Source: Aradus depressus (Eukaryota > Arthropoda > Insecta > Hemiptera > Aradidae). Taken from it: a stretch of 64,000 bases of DNA. A program made the position numbers and the translations under genes. The stretch's first letter is position 1. Each line of letters begins with the position of its first letter. The stretch lies in assembly GCA_963662175.1 (NCBI GenBank), contig OY759223.1, positions 14,734,249-14,798,248 of the forward strand, given 5' to 3'. The notes under the pieces are model-generated. The model saw only the letters and a program-made list of their open reading frames with translations. It made no database searches and had not been told where the DNA came from. Of this stretch, positions 22,736 through 33,768 are shown piece after piece.

Positions 22736-23345
22736 TTTATTAATTTTTGGAATCAGGTCAATTCCTAACTGCCGAATTGTTGACAACTAGGAACGTAGTA
22801 AACATCATTGTTTAGTAGTCAAAAATTTTCGAAAATGTCACGGAATTTATTGGCCCTTGTCATTATGTACACTTCCAAGGTAAACATTGACCAAAGAAAG
22901 GTTAGTTACGTCAGTAAAATCAATGAAGATATGAATACACAAATCAAATATTGTTCCCCGAAAGTTTACATTCAGTATTATTTACGTTATCAATTTATCA
23001 TTTTTATGTATTCTAGGATGTTTTAAATATACAAAAATTTTCTGGCTGTCTCCTAATAAATTCATTTATCTGACTTCCATCTAACCTCTGACACAATTTT
23101 TTTTTTTTTTTTGAAGAGGATATTAGATAATGCGCTACTTACGGCGGATGTGTACAATATGAAGGTGGGTTGTCTCGCCATTTCCCTACCGTGTTTTTCC
23201 ACCTAACTCGCTCTCTCAATTCCATCCATTTCATGATGATGAAGGCGGGTCGATATCCTGACCAACGGTAGAGTATGCGCTCCACTGAGGAGGTTATACA
23301 TCTCCATGGTTATATGGGACAGGGTCATTGAAGAACAGCTGATAG
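22736..23345. other. interval without recognised features
   Basis: Contains a short open frame at 22808-23026 and a T-run at 23097-23112. Nothing is assigned. Confidence 0.45.
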
Positions 23346-23508
23346 TGCCGGTAGCTCAGAGGTCGGAGAGGTAGAAAAAAAAAATCTTGAGCCCGCCGTC
23401 CTTCGGATGGGACGTTAAGTGATGGGCGGGCCTGTGCGATGTCAGGTACCCCTATATATCCGGTAATTAAACCAAGGTAACATTTAGGACACGCACTGTT
23501 AGATTCGA
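23346..23508 (+). mobile_element. SINE-1 with deleted B-box region
   Basis: GCCGGTAGCTCAGAGGTC is joined directly to GAGGTAGAAAA..CTTGAGCCCGCCGTCCTTCG. The tRNA-like second half is lost. Confidence 0.75.
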
Positions 23509-23697
23509 GGGCGGCGGTAGCTTAGAGGTCTGAGAGATAAAATAAAAAACCTTGAACATGCCGTACTTCGGATGGGATTTTAAGCGATGGTCCCGAGCCA
23601 GTGCGATTTCACACAGAGAAAAGTATATTCTTGCAGCAAGAAGTATTCATTCTTGCCGCAAGAAAATGCCTAGTTGCTGCAAGTAGACGTTTTTCTA

Positions 23698-23745
<48 letters not shown>

Positions 23746-24777
23746 AAAAATATTTTTTAATACAATTCAACTCAAAATTTTTCACTAGCAGATTATAATG
23801 AAGAAAATATAAGTTGAACTTTAGTTTTGGAGATCAACGCTATTTAGAAACAGATGCAACTATAAATTAAAAAATAAATTGAAATGTAATATTCAACTAA
23901 ATTAGGTGTCCTTGAAATGGAGAAATTTATTATTTCAGAAATATTCTGAATTTTATCAAAAGGATTAAGTAGATTAGTAGTTAGCATCTTATTATTCTTG
24001 GTAATATTATTCTCTGTAGGAATAGCTTGAATCGAATAAATATACTCAGTCGATTATTAAAATAACTTTATTAATAAGACATTTATTCTTGGTATACGAA
24101 AATACAAAGAGTCATCGTGTTTTATATATTTTTTGTATAACACTTTTTTACTGAACTCAACAATCTTTTATTCTCTACCAGTTTATATATCATATATCCT
24201 TGACGTTTTTTGTGCATTGACACGTGCAAAACAAGTTTAGTCATCGAATTTTTTGCTATACTTATTAAAGTTGTAAGCTCTATTGTTTACTTTATGCGTT
24301 AATACATACAAATTTTCTCACACATTTATATGCACCATAAATTGCTCTATAATCATCATTTAGCTGTAAAAAAAAACTGAAACTCCTGCACATAAGTGTA
24401 ATTATTATATAAGAATAATTCTTTTTGCGGAAAAAATAAACTTTTCTTGCATAACAATTTTTCTCTTGCCGTAAGAAGAATATTGCTTTGCTGCAAGAAG
24501 ATTTTTTCTTGCCGCAAGAGTATTTCTTCTGGCAACAAGAGTAAAACGTTTTTGCCGCAAGAACATTTTTTATAGCCACAAGAATATTTTTTTGCCATAA
24601 GAATATATTTTTCTCCGTGTAGGTACTTGTTAAAGACCCCTAACCTAGGTAAATAAACCTGGACAGGCAATATTTAGAACTCACTGTATAGACGGGCTCG
24701 TGTCCATCGGAGCGACGAAAGAGCGCTCTGGTAGTAGATGGTATATAGTAGGTAGTTAAAGCCCGGGCATGAGTCAC
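23509..24777 (+). mobile_element. SINE-1 split by a 1-kb inverted-repeat element
   Basis: Left part 23509-23610 (GGCGGTAGCTTAGAGGTCTG to GAGCCAGTGCGATT); right part 24621-24777 (GGTACTTGTTAAAGACCCC to GCCCGGGCATGAGTCAC). It too lacks the B-box half, as does its neighbour, so the pair may be a tandem duplication. Confidence 0.8.
23611..24620. mobile_element. unclassified DNA element rich in CTTGC-GCAAG palindromes
   Basis: It is inserted in the SINE-1 above. The ends are inverted: ACACAGAGAAAAGTATATTC against the reverse of GAATATATTTTTCTCCGTGT. The subterminal regions carry about ten copies of TTCTTGC(C/A)GCAAGAA-like palindromes, two to three at the left and about seven at the right (24440-24600). 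A (TA)n microsatellite (23699-23741) and 650 bp of AT-rich filler lie between. Open frames over the right end simply translate the palindromes. Confidence 0.65.
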
Positions 24778-25049
24778 TTTCTTTTTAGAGTTAGTCTGTC
24801 CATCCCCAGCATAGTTTACACAAGTAGAGCTACTAGCATCGAGTAAAAGCTTGGGAAAGTGGTTAGTAGAGTAGCTTTACCATTCACCTATCAATAATAA
24901 AGCGTTATTTTTAAATTTGTTACAATGCGTTATAATAATGCCTTGTACTCGTACATTCTTTGGCATTATACATTTTTTCGTATTGGTCCAATCTCAAATT
25001 TGGGAGAATAGTATCTGATGGAAATTTAATAAGGAATATTTTTGATGAG

Positions 25050-25490
25050 AATAAAGTTTTTGAAAGGATTAACTGTTTTCAAGTAAATCAAAGAAACGTC
25101 TAAAAAATAGTTATTTTAGGACGGTTTTCGGAATGTATCTTGCAAACCGGCGGCCTCGAAAAAACTATACTTTATATAAAGTGTGCCTCTTAACTTTTTC
25201 TACAACTTTTATTTGAAAAGATTTTTAATTAGGTCATAAATATAAGGCCCCGAAGTTAAGTGGTCTTAATTTTAGTCTAATTTCGGCCAAAATCGAAGCT
25301 CATGTGATATCTTCATTTCAAAATACAAATTAAAGCACTCACAAAATTCTAATCACATACAGACAGACAGGAAAATGGTCAAATCGTGTTCAGGGGAAAT
25401 TGAACTTTCGTTGAAAACTCGATCTCAGATTTTTGCATGAACACAATATTTCTTTATAGTAAAATTATAAGAAAGTAAAAATATAGGATT
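25050..25490 (+). repeat. family-C repeat
   Basis: Shared with 39410 (reverse), 51670 and 57540. Landmarks are CTACAACTTTTATTTGA, GGTCATAAATAT, ACAGACAGACAGG, and AAAACTCGATCTCAGATTTT ending TTATAAGAAAGTAAAA. Confidence 0.6.
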
Positions 25491-26065
25491 CTTGCCAAAT
25501 CGTAGATACATTAAGTGCAATTATGTAGAATGAATTATAAAGGAATTAAAAATGTATTTTATATTGAAATGTATTGATACTACACATACAAACATCAAAG
25601 CCATATTCAAAACAATGAACGCATATTTACAAGATAACAGTTTACTGTACACTACCTTTTTGACGTTGTGTCAACAGACATTGTAAGCAATGATACTTCA
25701 TCTTTGATCAATTTGACACGAATTTCTTCCATATCTGGACTTCGAAATAAGTGAAAAAAAAAAAGAGGGAACAACAATGCCTTAGAAGGTGAAGGTTGAC
25801 CCCGCGTGGTTGGCCCTCGGGTCGACAGACATTAAACTGTTAGTACGCAGGCTCGGACATGGGCCAAAAATAGGAGTCTTCCAATATGGTTGCCAATTTC
25901 AAATTTGAAATATATATATGTAAGCGTCAAATAGTGTAAATATGTCACTTCACAGAAGGCATAGTCATTTCAGGTATAGTCAGCCTATACTGAAATGAAT
26001 AAGGTAAACAAAAAATATAAATGAAAACTGACATTATTTCAGAGATATTGTGAAATAATTTAAAT
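25491..26065. other. interval without recognised features
   Basis: No exon or element ends recognised. A short palindrome TTTCAGGTATAGTCAGCCTATACTGAAAT lies at about 25970-26000. Confidence 0.45.
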
Positions 26066-26125
26066 GAACTTTAAAGAAATAAAACTTGTTTATTTACGAT
26101 ATTGTCTAATTTCACCAACTATATT

Positions 26126-26169
26126 TACATGGGAGTACTTTCGGTATTTCTACCATCCTCAGCCAAAAG
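26126..26169 (-). ncRNA. hammerhead-ribozyme-like motif, type a
   Basis: CTGAGGA, stem II GGTA-GAAA-TACC (GNRA loop), GAAA, stem III AG/CU, C17. Confidence 0.6.
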
Positions 26170-26199
26170 CATAAGAGATAAGACTTCTTATCTCTTATG

Positions 26200-26243
26200 C
26201 TTTTGGCTGAGGATGGTAGAAATACCGAAAGTACTCCCATGTA
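26200..26243 (+). ncRNA. hammerhead-ribozyme-like motif, type a
   Basis: Mirror copy of the preceding motif, same core. Stem I is short (TGG/CCA). Confidence 0.6.
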
Positions 26244-26344
26244 AATATAGTTGGTGAAATTAGACAATATCGTAAATAAACAAGTTTTATTTCTTTAAAG
26301 TTCAAAAAATATAAAGTAAGATAAATAAATAAATATAAGAAAAA

Positions 26345-26485
26345 AAGTCGCCTAGCCAGAATTAAGTTTTCGCTCTCCCTCCAAAATCAAAAGAATGTTT
26401 TAGCTAATATTTGACTTACACAGATACTTCCGAATCCTCATTCTAAATGTTGTATCGATACATTCATTATTTGACAGTTATTGCC
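26345..26485 (-). repeat. family-A 3' module, reverse
   Basis: Contains GTTTTCGCTCTCCCTCCAAA, TCCGAATCCTCATTCTAAAT and GATACATTCATTATTTGACA. Confidence 0.65.
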
Positions 26486-26794
26486 ACAGGTCGAAGCATT
26501 TATTCCCTTTATTCAAAAATATCACTTATAACAGTTGAGCAAAAACTTTTATTTTTGAAGTTCCAAAATAAGAGTTAAAAAATAACTTTTATTTAAAAGT
26601 TTTGTTCTATAAAAGTTTTTTTAGCAACTTTTAAATGAAAGTTTTTTTTTTCAAAAAGTTAAGTTTGACTTAAATTTTTTGGAGCAAAATATAAAAGTTT
26701 TATGGCACATAGGCTTGTTTTAAGATCATTAAGAAATCCTTGAAATTTTACATTATTCAAAAAATATTTAACATTTTAGGGTCTATTGGTCAAA

Positions 26795-27122
26795 TCTGCT
26801 CCCATCAATTGGCTTTGGAGGCTTTCTAGTTGGGGAAGTAAATATCCGGTGATTCACCGATCAATTTTTTAAATATTATTTTCTAACTGAAATAGAAAAA
26901 ACAGAATTTTTGAGGACCTGTAGCTTATACGCAAATCGGGCACAGCTGCTTAAGATATTTGTTTAAATATTTTTCTCATTTCAATTAATAAAAACTCATG
27001 CTCAGGCTTTATCTACAAGGTCAAGGTCATAACGCCTACTACCAGAGCACTCTTTCATCCAATTCCATGTAGAAGAATTACATAACTTCCACTATACATA
27101 CTTCGTATAGCTGGGGAAGTAA
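26795..27122. repeat. family-A and SINE-1 scraps
   Basis: 26795-26870 is a family-A 3' end (+). 27000-27058 is a SINE-1 tail (-; CGCCTACTACCAGAGCACTC). 27059-27122 is the family-A start hairpin (-; CTTCGTATAGCTGGGGAAGT). Confidence 0.55.
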
Positions 27123-27568
27123 AAAAAAAAAAACTCATAATAAACAGGATATCAAGAACACGTCGTTCTAGAAGACAGGTGTTGGATAAGTGGGTTAAAT
27201 GATGTAGCACTCTGTCACTAGAGGCAGCACCTGTCAGGCCTCATAGCGCTGATCAAAAAATTGGTAAAATAAAACCGAATTTTTAAGACATATAACGCAC
27301 GTCCCTAACAGAACTGTTATAACTGAATAATTTTAAATTGTTTTTATAACAAAAAATCTATATTTTGCTGAACCAAATAAATATTGTTTGTTTTAATTTA
27401 TTTTATTAGATCCCATATAAAATTATTGACCTTTAGCGGTTATGAAACCTAATAAAGTTCAGTTTTTAAAATATTTTTTATTAACGAGAAGCAACTCACA
27501 CTAACTACATAACATGTATTGTTATGTTTTGTCTTTTCTTGAAACATATATTTTTAAATTACATGGAT

Positions 27569-28372
27569 GTTATCGATTATTAATTAATTCAAAATAATAA
27601 AACGAATAAATAAAACATATAAATAAGACATGTGGGGGGCGCCACCCACTCCCCCTCCAGCGTCAGCGATGGTCGGCCTGGTAGAGATAGGCCGGTTTTA
27701 TTCTATCGATGGCCACCGTCACCGCTTTCCCCGCTCGGCTGATGGTGTAAGTGTTCCTCCGAGGTCTATTCATGAGGTTACAGCACTTTGGAATCATAGT
27801 GAATGGAAGTAAGTGCAATTTCAGAAAGAATGAAGTTGATTTCTTGGGCCATCGAGTTTCCGCACAGGGAATACAGCCGCTACCCGCAAAAGTTGACACC
27901 ATAAGGACGTTTCCTCTTCCGAAGACGGCAGGAGAGTTGCAAAAGTTCCTGGGAATGTTAAATTTTTATCGGAGGTTTATGCCCAAGGCAGCAGAGTACT
28001 AGAAATCATTAACACAGTTAGCAGGCAACTGCAAGAAGACAGACCGTACACCTCTAGTTTGGACTGCGGAGACGCATCAAGCCTTCGAGAGCTGCAAACA
28101 CATTCTGGCTGGCGCTACTTTATTAGCACATCCGCAACAAAACGCACATTTGTACCCAGCTGTCGAGGCCTCCGAGTCGGCCATAGGTGTCGTTCTTCAG
28201 CAGCGCCTACTGGCAACCCTTAGGATTTTTCTCTAGAAAATTTACAACCACAGAGAAACGGTACAGCGCGTATGACAGGGAATTATTAGCAGCTTATACA
28301 GCTGTTCGCATGTCTTATTTATTTGTTTTATTTATTCGTTTTATTATTTTGAATTAATTAATAATCGATAAC
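27569..28372. repeat. 63-bp inverted repeats bracketing Gypsy fragments
   Basis: 27569-27631 and 28310-28372 are reverse complements with one mismatch. They enclose only retrotransposon sequence. A third partial copy (AAATAAGACATGT) follows at 28382-28394. Confidence 0.85.
27640..28309. pseudogene. Ty3/Gypsy pol fragments, internally inverted
   Basis: 27663-27755 on the minus strand reads YTISRAGKAVTVAIDRIKPA, the integrase C-terminal IDRLKPAY signature. From about 27757 the plus strand reads the RT end: NGSKCNFRKNEVDFLGHRVS, then LQKFLGMLNFYRRFMPKAAE. After a stop and a frameshift near 28210 comes the RNase H segment YSAYDRELLAAYTAV. The order and strands are impossible for an intact element, so two pieces were joined tail-to-tail. 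The GC content is well above the surroundings. Confidence 0.85.
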
Positions 28373-28394
28373 AAAACTAATAAATAAGACATGT

Positions 28395-28890
28395 CACAGA
28401 CCTTTAGGACAATTGTGTATAAATTGTCTAACAAATATTTGCAGAGATATATATAACTTTTAAAAAATGAAGAAAATATTTTTATTTTATTTTCGCCGCC
28501 GACGTAACTATAGAAGATATCTTAATCTTTTATCAACGAATAAAAAAAATATATATATATTTTTTTTTGCAAACAATAAAAATTCTAAGTGTCTACGTTC
28601 TTGGTTACGTGTTCTGAGCTCCGTCTAGTCTCTTTCATTAATTTTTTGTAATTTCAATGAATACCTGACTGAGATCGCAGAGGCACAGGAGCGCTATTTA
28701 ACGTCTGTTCTGAAGAACGGCTTGTTCAAGGTTTTTTAACATTGGCAGGGTCTGAACCCGCGATCTTAAGCACAGAAAACAAGCTGATTATTTGAATAGT
28801 TATTATGTCTCACGCCCGGGCTTTTTATTAGACCGCGTCATCCTATAAAAGTGAAAACACTAAGAAATAGTTTTTCGAGTCTGAAGGAAC
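28395..28890. other. interval with SINE-1 scraps only
   Basis: 28731-28785 (minus) keeps a degraded head (GTCTGAACCCGCGATCTTAA), and 28797-28840 a tail (CTCACGCCCGGGCTTTT). The rest is unrecognised. Confidence 0.45.
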
Positions 28891-28896
28891 ATATTC

Positions 28897-29760
28897 GGAA
28901 TCTACAAACTGACGTGTGAGGATTGCTATGCAACGTACATTGGACAGACGAGAAGGAAACTATAAATACAGTAGAACCTCTTTAAGTCGAACTTCGATAA
29001 GTCGAAAACCTCCAAAACTAGAAAACAAGTTATGTTCCTTTCCCTTCAAGCCCCAAAACCTCCATTACTCGAAATCTCAACCCTCTATTAGTCGAAATAA
29101 TCAGTGAGTCCCTACAAGCCATTTTGGTATATTTTTTCCCTCTATAACTCGAAAAAATAAATTGGACCTCTGTATCTCGAACATAGCAATGTTTTATTTT
29201 ACAACCTTTACAACTCGATTATTTGAAACTTATTACCTCTACAGCTCGAAGAAAAATAAGTTACCGTCTTTAAGAATTTGCCGACAATGTACACCATTGT
29301 TTCTTAGAAAACAATTTAAGAGTATACAATAAATAGCATTACCAATCATCTAAAGCAAAAAACAATTACTGACTTTTTTTAATACCTACATATACTAAGT
29401 ATTTTTTATTTTAAGGATGTTTTGAAATAATGTTGATTTATAATATATATAAATATGTTTGTTACCTCTGTAACTTGAATTTTTATTTCTTTCACCTCTC
29501 CAACTCAAAATTAGTTAGAATGAATCTTAACCTCTACAAGTCGAATCGAAATCCGCCTAAGTCGAAATTCTCCATAAGTCGAAAACTCTATAACTCGAAT
29601 TTTTTGGCGCCTCCCTTGATGTTCGACTTATGGAGGTTCTACTGTACTAAAGATCACCTACATGGATATCTTAGAAGTCTTGGAGATCTGGCTTTCTTTA
29701 AATGAGGATACAAACAAAATGAGGATACGTCTTAACAAAAAAGTAGAGGTTAAGACCCCC
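28897..29760 (+). pseudogene. Penelope-like GIY-YIG endonuclease remnant, split by a MITE
   Basis: 28897-28962 reads GIYKLTCEDCYATYIGQTRR, with both the GIY and YIG strands and a CxxC pair, as at the start of a Penelope endonuclease. A pogo/Tigger MITE is inserted at a TA right after it. Past the MITE the frame resumes as TKDHLHGYLRSLGDLAFFK and then decays. Upstream in-frame stops show the RT part is gone. Confidence 0.75.
28969..29644 (+). mobile_element. pogo/Tigger-like MITE, complete (676 bp)
   Basis: Ends CAGTAGAACCTCTTTAAGTC and the reverse of ..CTTATGGAGGTTCTACTG, flanked by TA on both sides. The body is built of many TCGAA-containing repeats (AACTCGAA, AAGTCGAA). No transposase. Confidence 0.88.
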
Positions 29761-30080
29761 TTCTCCTGAACAACCTGGTGTGAGAAATTGGCTTCAGACT
29801 AAATGTAGTTGCCTTGTAGTTAATGTGTATATTACTATTTTAGTTTGTGTATATAGTACTATTTTTGAATGAATAAGTATTTATTTACCAGTAGTGTGAG
29901 CAAATAAACCTCGTATATCCTCTGAGCTATTAGCCAGTGTTTCTTTAGACATGATACTATACAGGTGGGGTAAACAATTTTATTTTATTTTGTTACTCTG
30001 CACACTGATTCACGTAAGGTTTTAGCTAGTTACTCTTTCACATTTATATTTTATATGTCTGGTCGGACACAATGGGAAGA
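29761..30080. other. interval without recognised features
   Basis: Possibly Penelope-derived at its left edge; otherwise not assigned. Confidence 0.4.
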
Positions 30081-30095
30081 CAACGGCTTCTACAT

Positions 30096-30402
30096 AGTTA
30101 GTTATTATGACTCATGGGCTTTAACAATGAGGTCATATCGCCTACTACCAGAGCTCTCTTTCATCACTCTGGTGGACATGAGCCCGACTCTACTGTGGGA
30201 GTCCTAAATTTTGCCTATCCTAAATTTTTATTCACCTAGGGTAGGGGTCTTTAACGAGTACATGACATTGTACAGGCTCGAAACCATCGCTTAATGTCCC
30301 ATCCGAAGGACGACGTGCTTAAGTTTATTTTACCTCCCAGATAAAATAATTGATCTTGAGCTCAGAAGACAAGCACGCATACCACTGAGCTACCGGCGCC
30401 CT
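30096..30402 (-). mobile_element. SINE-1 with imperfect target-site duplication
   Basis: Nearly full length, lacking about 30 bp around the B-box. CAACGGCTTCTACAT (30081-30095) and CGACGACTTCTACAT (30403-30417) differ at two positions and flank it. Confidence 0.85.
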
Positions 30403-30654
30403 CGACGACTTCTACATGTATGAGTGTGAAAGAAAGTTGCAGTGTTGCATTGTCCAGACATTTGGCTTGCAGAGTGCATCTGTTTCCATTTAGTCAGACG
30501 TCAAAATGACCTTCCTGATCAAGTTGCCCAACCTGCTTCTCTGAATTATGACTATCATGGAAACCATTGTTCAACATATCAAGGTTCTTATCTGTTACCC
30601 TGCACGGAGTAGAACAAATTTTGATATAGGTACAAAATACAGAAAAAAATGTCG

Positions 30655-30800
30655 AATTCTGAATCCTCATACTCAATTTTGATAAATTCATTACATCGAC
30701 ATTTATGAGAGTTTTGAGTTGAGAGCCTCCTTCCCCAAACCCCATGAAAATTGACATAATAGAACCCTATAATACATTAAACATAAAATTTCGGTGAAAA
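30655..30800 (-). repeat. family-A fragment, reverse
   Basis: GAATCCTCATACTCAATTTT, TCATTACATCGACATTTATG and TTGAGTTGAGAGCCTCC. Confidence 0.6.
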
Positions 30801-30820
30801 TAACACTATTTCACGAAATA

Positions 30821-31335
30821 TCATATACCTATATAAAGCTGAAAATGTCTGTGCGTTGTACTGCTATAACTCACGAACGGTTTGATGGATTTGATTAATT
30901 TTTTTTTTAATTTGTTCGTCAGCGTCTGTGGAAGGTTATAGGCGTATTAGTACCTCAATATCTGGTCCATCCCAGCATCCACCCACGTAATCTTTGTAAC
31001 TCAAAAACCACTGCAATGATTAATGAGGAATCTTTTTGAATAGATAAGTTTTATCTACCGGAAGGTTAAGGTCTATTTTTTAATCAACCCCTGGTCCATC
31101 CCAGCATCCACTCACGCAATCTTTGTAACTCGAAAACCATTGCAACGATTAATGAGAAATCTTTTTGAATAAATTAGTTTTAGCTCCAAAGCTAGCGTTA
31201 CTACAGTTGAAGAACTATAAGCCTTATTCCGTATGAATAATTGAAAATTATAACATCATGAATGTACTGTCGAGGAACTGAATAGCCTTATAGGAGATAT
31301 TGGGAGAAAAGTCAAAGTTCCCCGGGCACTGCTAG
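30821..31335 (+). mobile_element. non-autonomous Helitron, copy 2
   Basis: Same ends as copy 1 (TCATATACC..AAAGCTG to CTAG), inserted between A and T. It lacks 13 bp, including the right arm of the 3' hairpin. Confidence 0.85.
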
Positions 31336-31339
31336 TATA

Positions 31340-31660
31340 AAATATAAGGGAGTACTTTCGGTATTGCTTCTATCTTCAGCCATGACTTAACAACTACTAA
31401 ATGGAAGTTCAACTAGTTTACAATCCAAACTGCCCCTTTTTCAGACCCCAGTTTTTCTTCCCTCCTGTACAGTTAGGCCTAACAAATATGGAAAACATTA
31501 AAAATAAATTTCGTCTAAAATTGCAATCTTAATAACAGAAACAATTTGAAATATTATGTGCTGAATTATAATACAAATATATGTGCATATATGAAATAAA
31601 TCAAATAAGACAATAATAAATGTATGAATAAAATAAAAATACACATTTGTCTGATGGTTC
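31340..31660 (-). mobile_element. Penelope-like type-a terminal repeat and adjoining sequence
   Basis: The terminal repeat is followed by TTCAACTAG-TTTACAATCCAAAC and further sequence. These match 43550-43648 plus 44358-44449 plus 44974-45170, i.e. that locus with its insertions removed. Confidence 0.6.
31349..31384 (-). ncRNA. hammerhead-ribozyme-like motif, type a (decayed)
   Basis: CTGAAGA and GAAAGTACTCC are kept, but stem II is mispaired (TAGAAGCAATACC). Confidence 0.4.
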
Positions 31661-31767
31661 TTACAATTTCCTTTTTGTAATACTCTGCTTATTTTTAGAG
31701 CTTGCTTACTTTTGTTTTGGTCTGAACCCGGCCTAGATTCTCAGGTATTAAAGCTAGGATGTAGGAG

Positions 31768-31903
31768 GCGGTCCCGAGTCAGTGCAATGTCAAGTATACA
31801 CTACCCCTTACTAAATCTGTGTAGGCAAAATATGTGTTTGAGCGAGAAGACTGGCTCAAGTTCGACATGTAGGCGACATGACCTCGTAGTTGAACGAGCA
31901 TGA
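31768..31903 (+). mobile_element. SINE-1 remnant
   Basis: GGTCCCGAGTCAGTGCAATG, TAGGCAAAATAT, GGCGACATGACCTCGTAGTT-GAACGAGCATGATTCAC. Confidence 0.6.
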
Positions 31904-32176
31904 TTCACAGACAAAGATACACATGAGATAACCGATTCGATTTTTAACGTTAAACACCAAGTAACAAGATGTAAGCTTGAGAACATTTATGGAATGTGGC
32001 GGGGAGGGGATGATAATTAAGGATAATCATTTATCATAATTAGGGCTGTGATTTGTATGCAATAAAAACAGAGAAATATGCACATAAATATGCAAATATA
32101 TTTGGCAAAATATGCTATAGATTAAAATAAACTAAGAACAGATTTCTTTCTTTATTTTATTTTTTTCTTCCTGTTC

Positions 32177-32351
32177 TTGTCCTAATAATTAAGATAAATT
32201 TTCGTCCCGAGGACCTACCACCAGTGGGTGGCCTTCCTCTCACATGCCATTCACGCCAACATGACAATACCTACCCTCATAGATGCTGGTTGTTGGCACC
32301 CTAGCAACAGTTGCTTCTTTATAAATAAAAGACAAAAAAAAAAAAAAAAAA
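32177..32351 (+). mobile_element. possible retroposed 3' end with poly(A)
   Basis: A GC-richer segment ends AATAAAAGAC followed by an A-run of about 19 (32332-32350). The layout is AATAAA then tail, as in a processed transcript or LINE end. The source is not recognised. Confidence 0.4.
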
Positions 32352-33340
32352 CTTTCAAACAAAAGATCGCCTCAAAATTGATTTGTATCGGCTGAATGAG
32401 CGCTCCACATCAACTGACGTAACGAGCATAATTGAAAACCCCAATATCCATTGGACTCAATTCAACCCCTGTCTCATCGCTCACCACCTCCACTTCGTTT
32501 CACCCAAACGTTTAAAACTGAACTCTAAAGGAGACTTATTTACTAAAAATCCATAGTAACTGCCAACGTAAAGAATGTATCGACATGAAATTTTATATGT
32601 GTCCCAGAAGCCCATAAAAACGACACGTATTGACATTCAGCTGAATTGGTCAAAAGGAATGGAGGGGAATAAAGGAGACTTATTTACGAAAAATCCTTAG
32701 TAACAGCCAACGTATCGACATGAAATTTTATACGAGGATCAAAAATTTCTTGGCCGAAGAATACAAGATTTTAGAGAGAGAGAGTGAAAACGTAGTTGAC
32801 CACCAATAATTTGAGCTGGGGAGAACATTGCGGGTGATTCACTGGCAAGTGGACTGAGAGTGGTTGAAATGGGAATTGTCAACCTGTCACGTTTGATTCG
32901 ATTATGGATCCACCAAAATCGATGAGTGGGAGATCATTATAGACGCCAATGAAGCTAGAACTATTCCGTCTTCAACTAACGGTTCAGGTTTACCATAGAG
33001 CCACTTTCACCACAAGACTCCACACTATATCTCTCGACTAGTTTCTTGGTCTGCTACCATTACAAAGGTAGTTTCGATTTTCTAGGCATCTCCCCACTTC
33101 CGAGCACGATAACTCTGAAGATACTGAATGTATCGACACGAAATTTGATATGTACATTCAGAACTCCAAGAGGACGACACATATCAATTTTCAGACAAAT
33201 CGACTGAAGTGGAGAGGGAGATTAGGGGGGTGGCTCAATTCATAAACCCCAATAAATGTCGATATAATGAACATATCGAGATTAAATTTAGTTGTAGGAA
33301 TATTGAGGGACAGTCAAAGATGGAAGAAAACATTATTCAA

Positions 33341-33380
33341 ACGCCAACGTTTCGATATATTTTATATCATCATCAGGGCG
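33341..33380 (-). ncRNA. hammerhead-ribozyme-like motif, type e
   Basis: CTGATGA, stem II GATATA-AAA-TATATC (6 bp), GAAACGTTGGC. Stem III could be only one pair, as described for Penelope-type hammerheads. Confidence 0.5.
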
Positions 33381-33728
33381 TACAAACATGGGGGGGAATC
33401 AAGATTAGAATCACAATCAAACAAAAATTGTGTGTTGATAAACATTACTAAAAATTACTTATAAAAAATTAATTGTTAGTACTAAACGAGTACTAATACT
33501 TTAGTAATTTATTCATATTCATATTCAATTTTAATTTGTATTAGTATACGTTCATGTTTATGGTAAACAATGTATCTATATTTAATTTTAATGTTTAGTA
33601 ATGTATTCATAGTAAGTCAGGTTCAATTTTTAACTAGTTACAATGTCTATTTTAACGTTCAGTAATGTTTATCAACACACTAATTTTGTTTAATTGTGAT
33701 TCTAATCTTGATTCCCCCCATGTTTGTA

Positions 33729-33768
33729 GGCCCTGATGATGATATAAAATATATCGAAACGTTGGCAT
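33729..33768 (+). ncRNA. hammerhead-ribozyme-like motif, type e
   Basis: Inverted partner of the motif at 33341 with an identical core and stem II. Confidence 0.5.

Larger units (their letters stand above)
26066..26303. mobile_element. Penelope-like type-a terminal repeats as a perfect 118-bp-arm palindrome
   Basis: Arms 26066-26183 and 26186-26303 are exact reverse complements separated by 2 nt. Each contains the terminal repeat seen at 14200 and 37236, including a complete ribozyme-like core. Confidence 0.85.

Noticed and set aside
23699..23741. CRISPR-like or regulatory array
   Set aside because: A plain (TA)n microsatellite in a eukaryotic transposon.
24292..24670. Cys/Lys-rich proteins
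   Set aside because: Both overlapping frames translate the CTTGC-GCAAG palindrome array.
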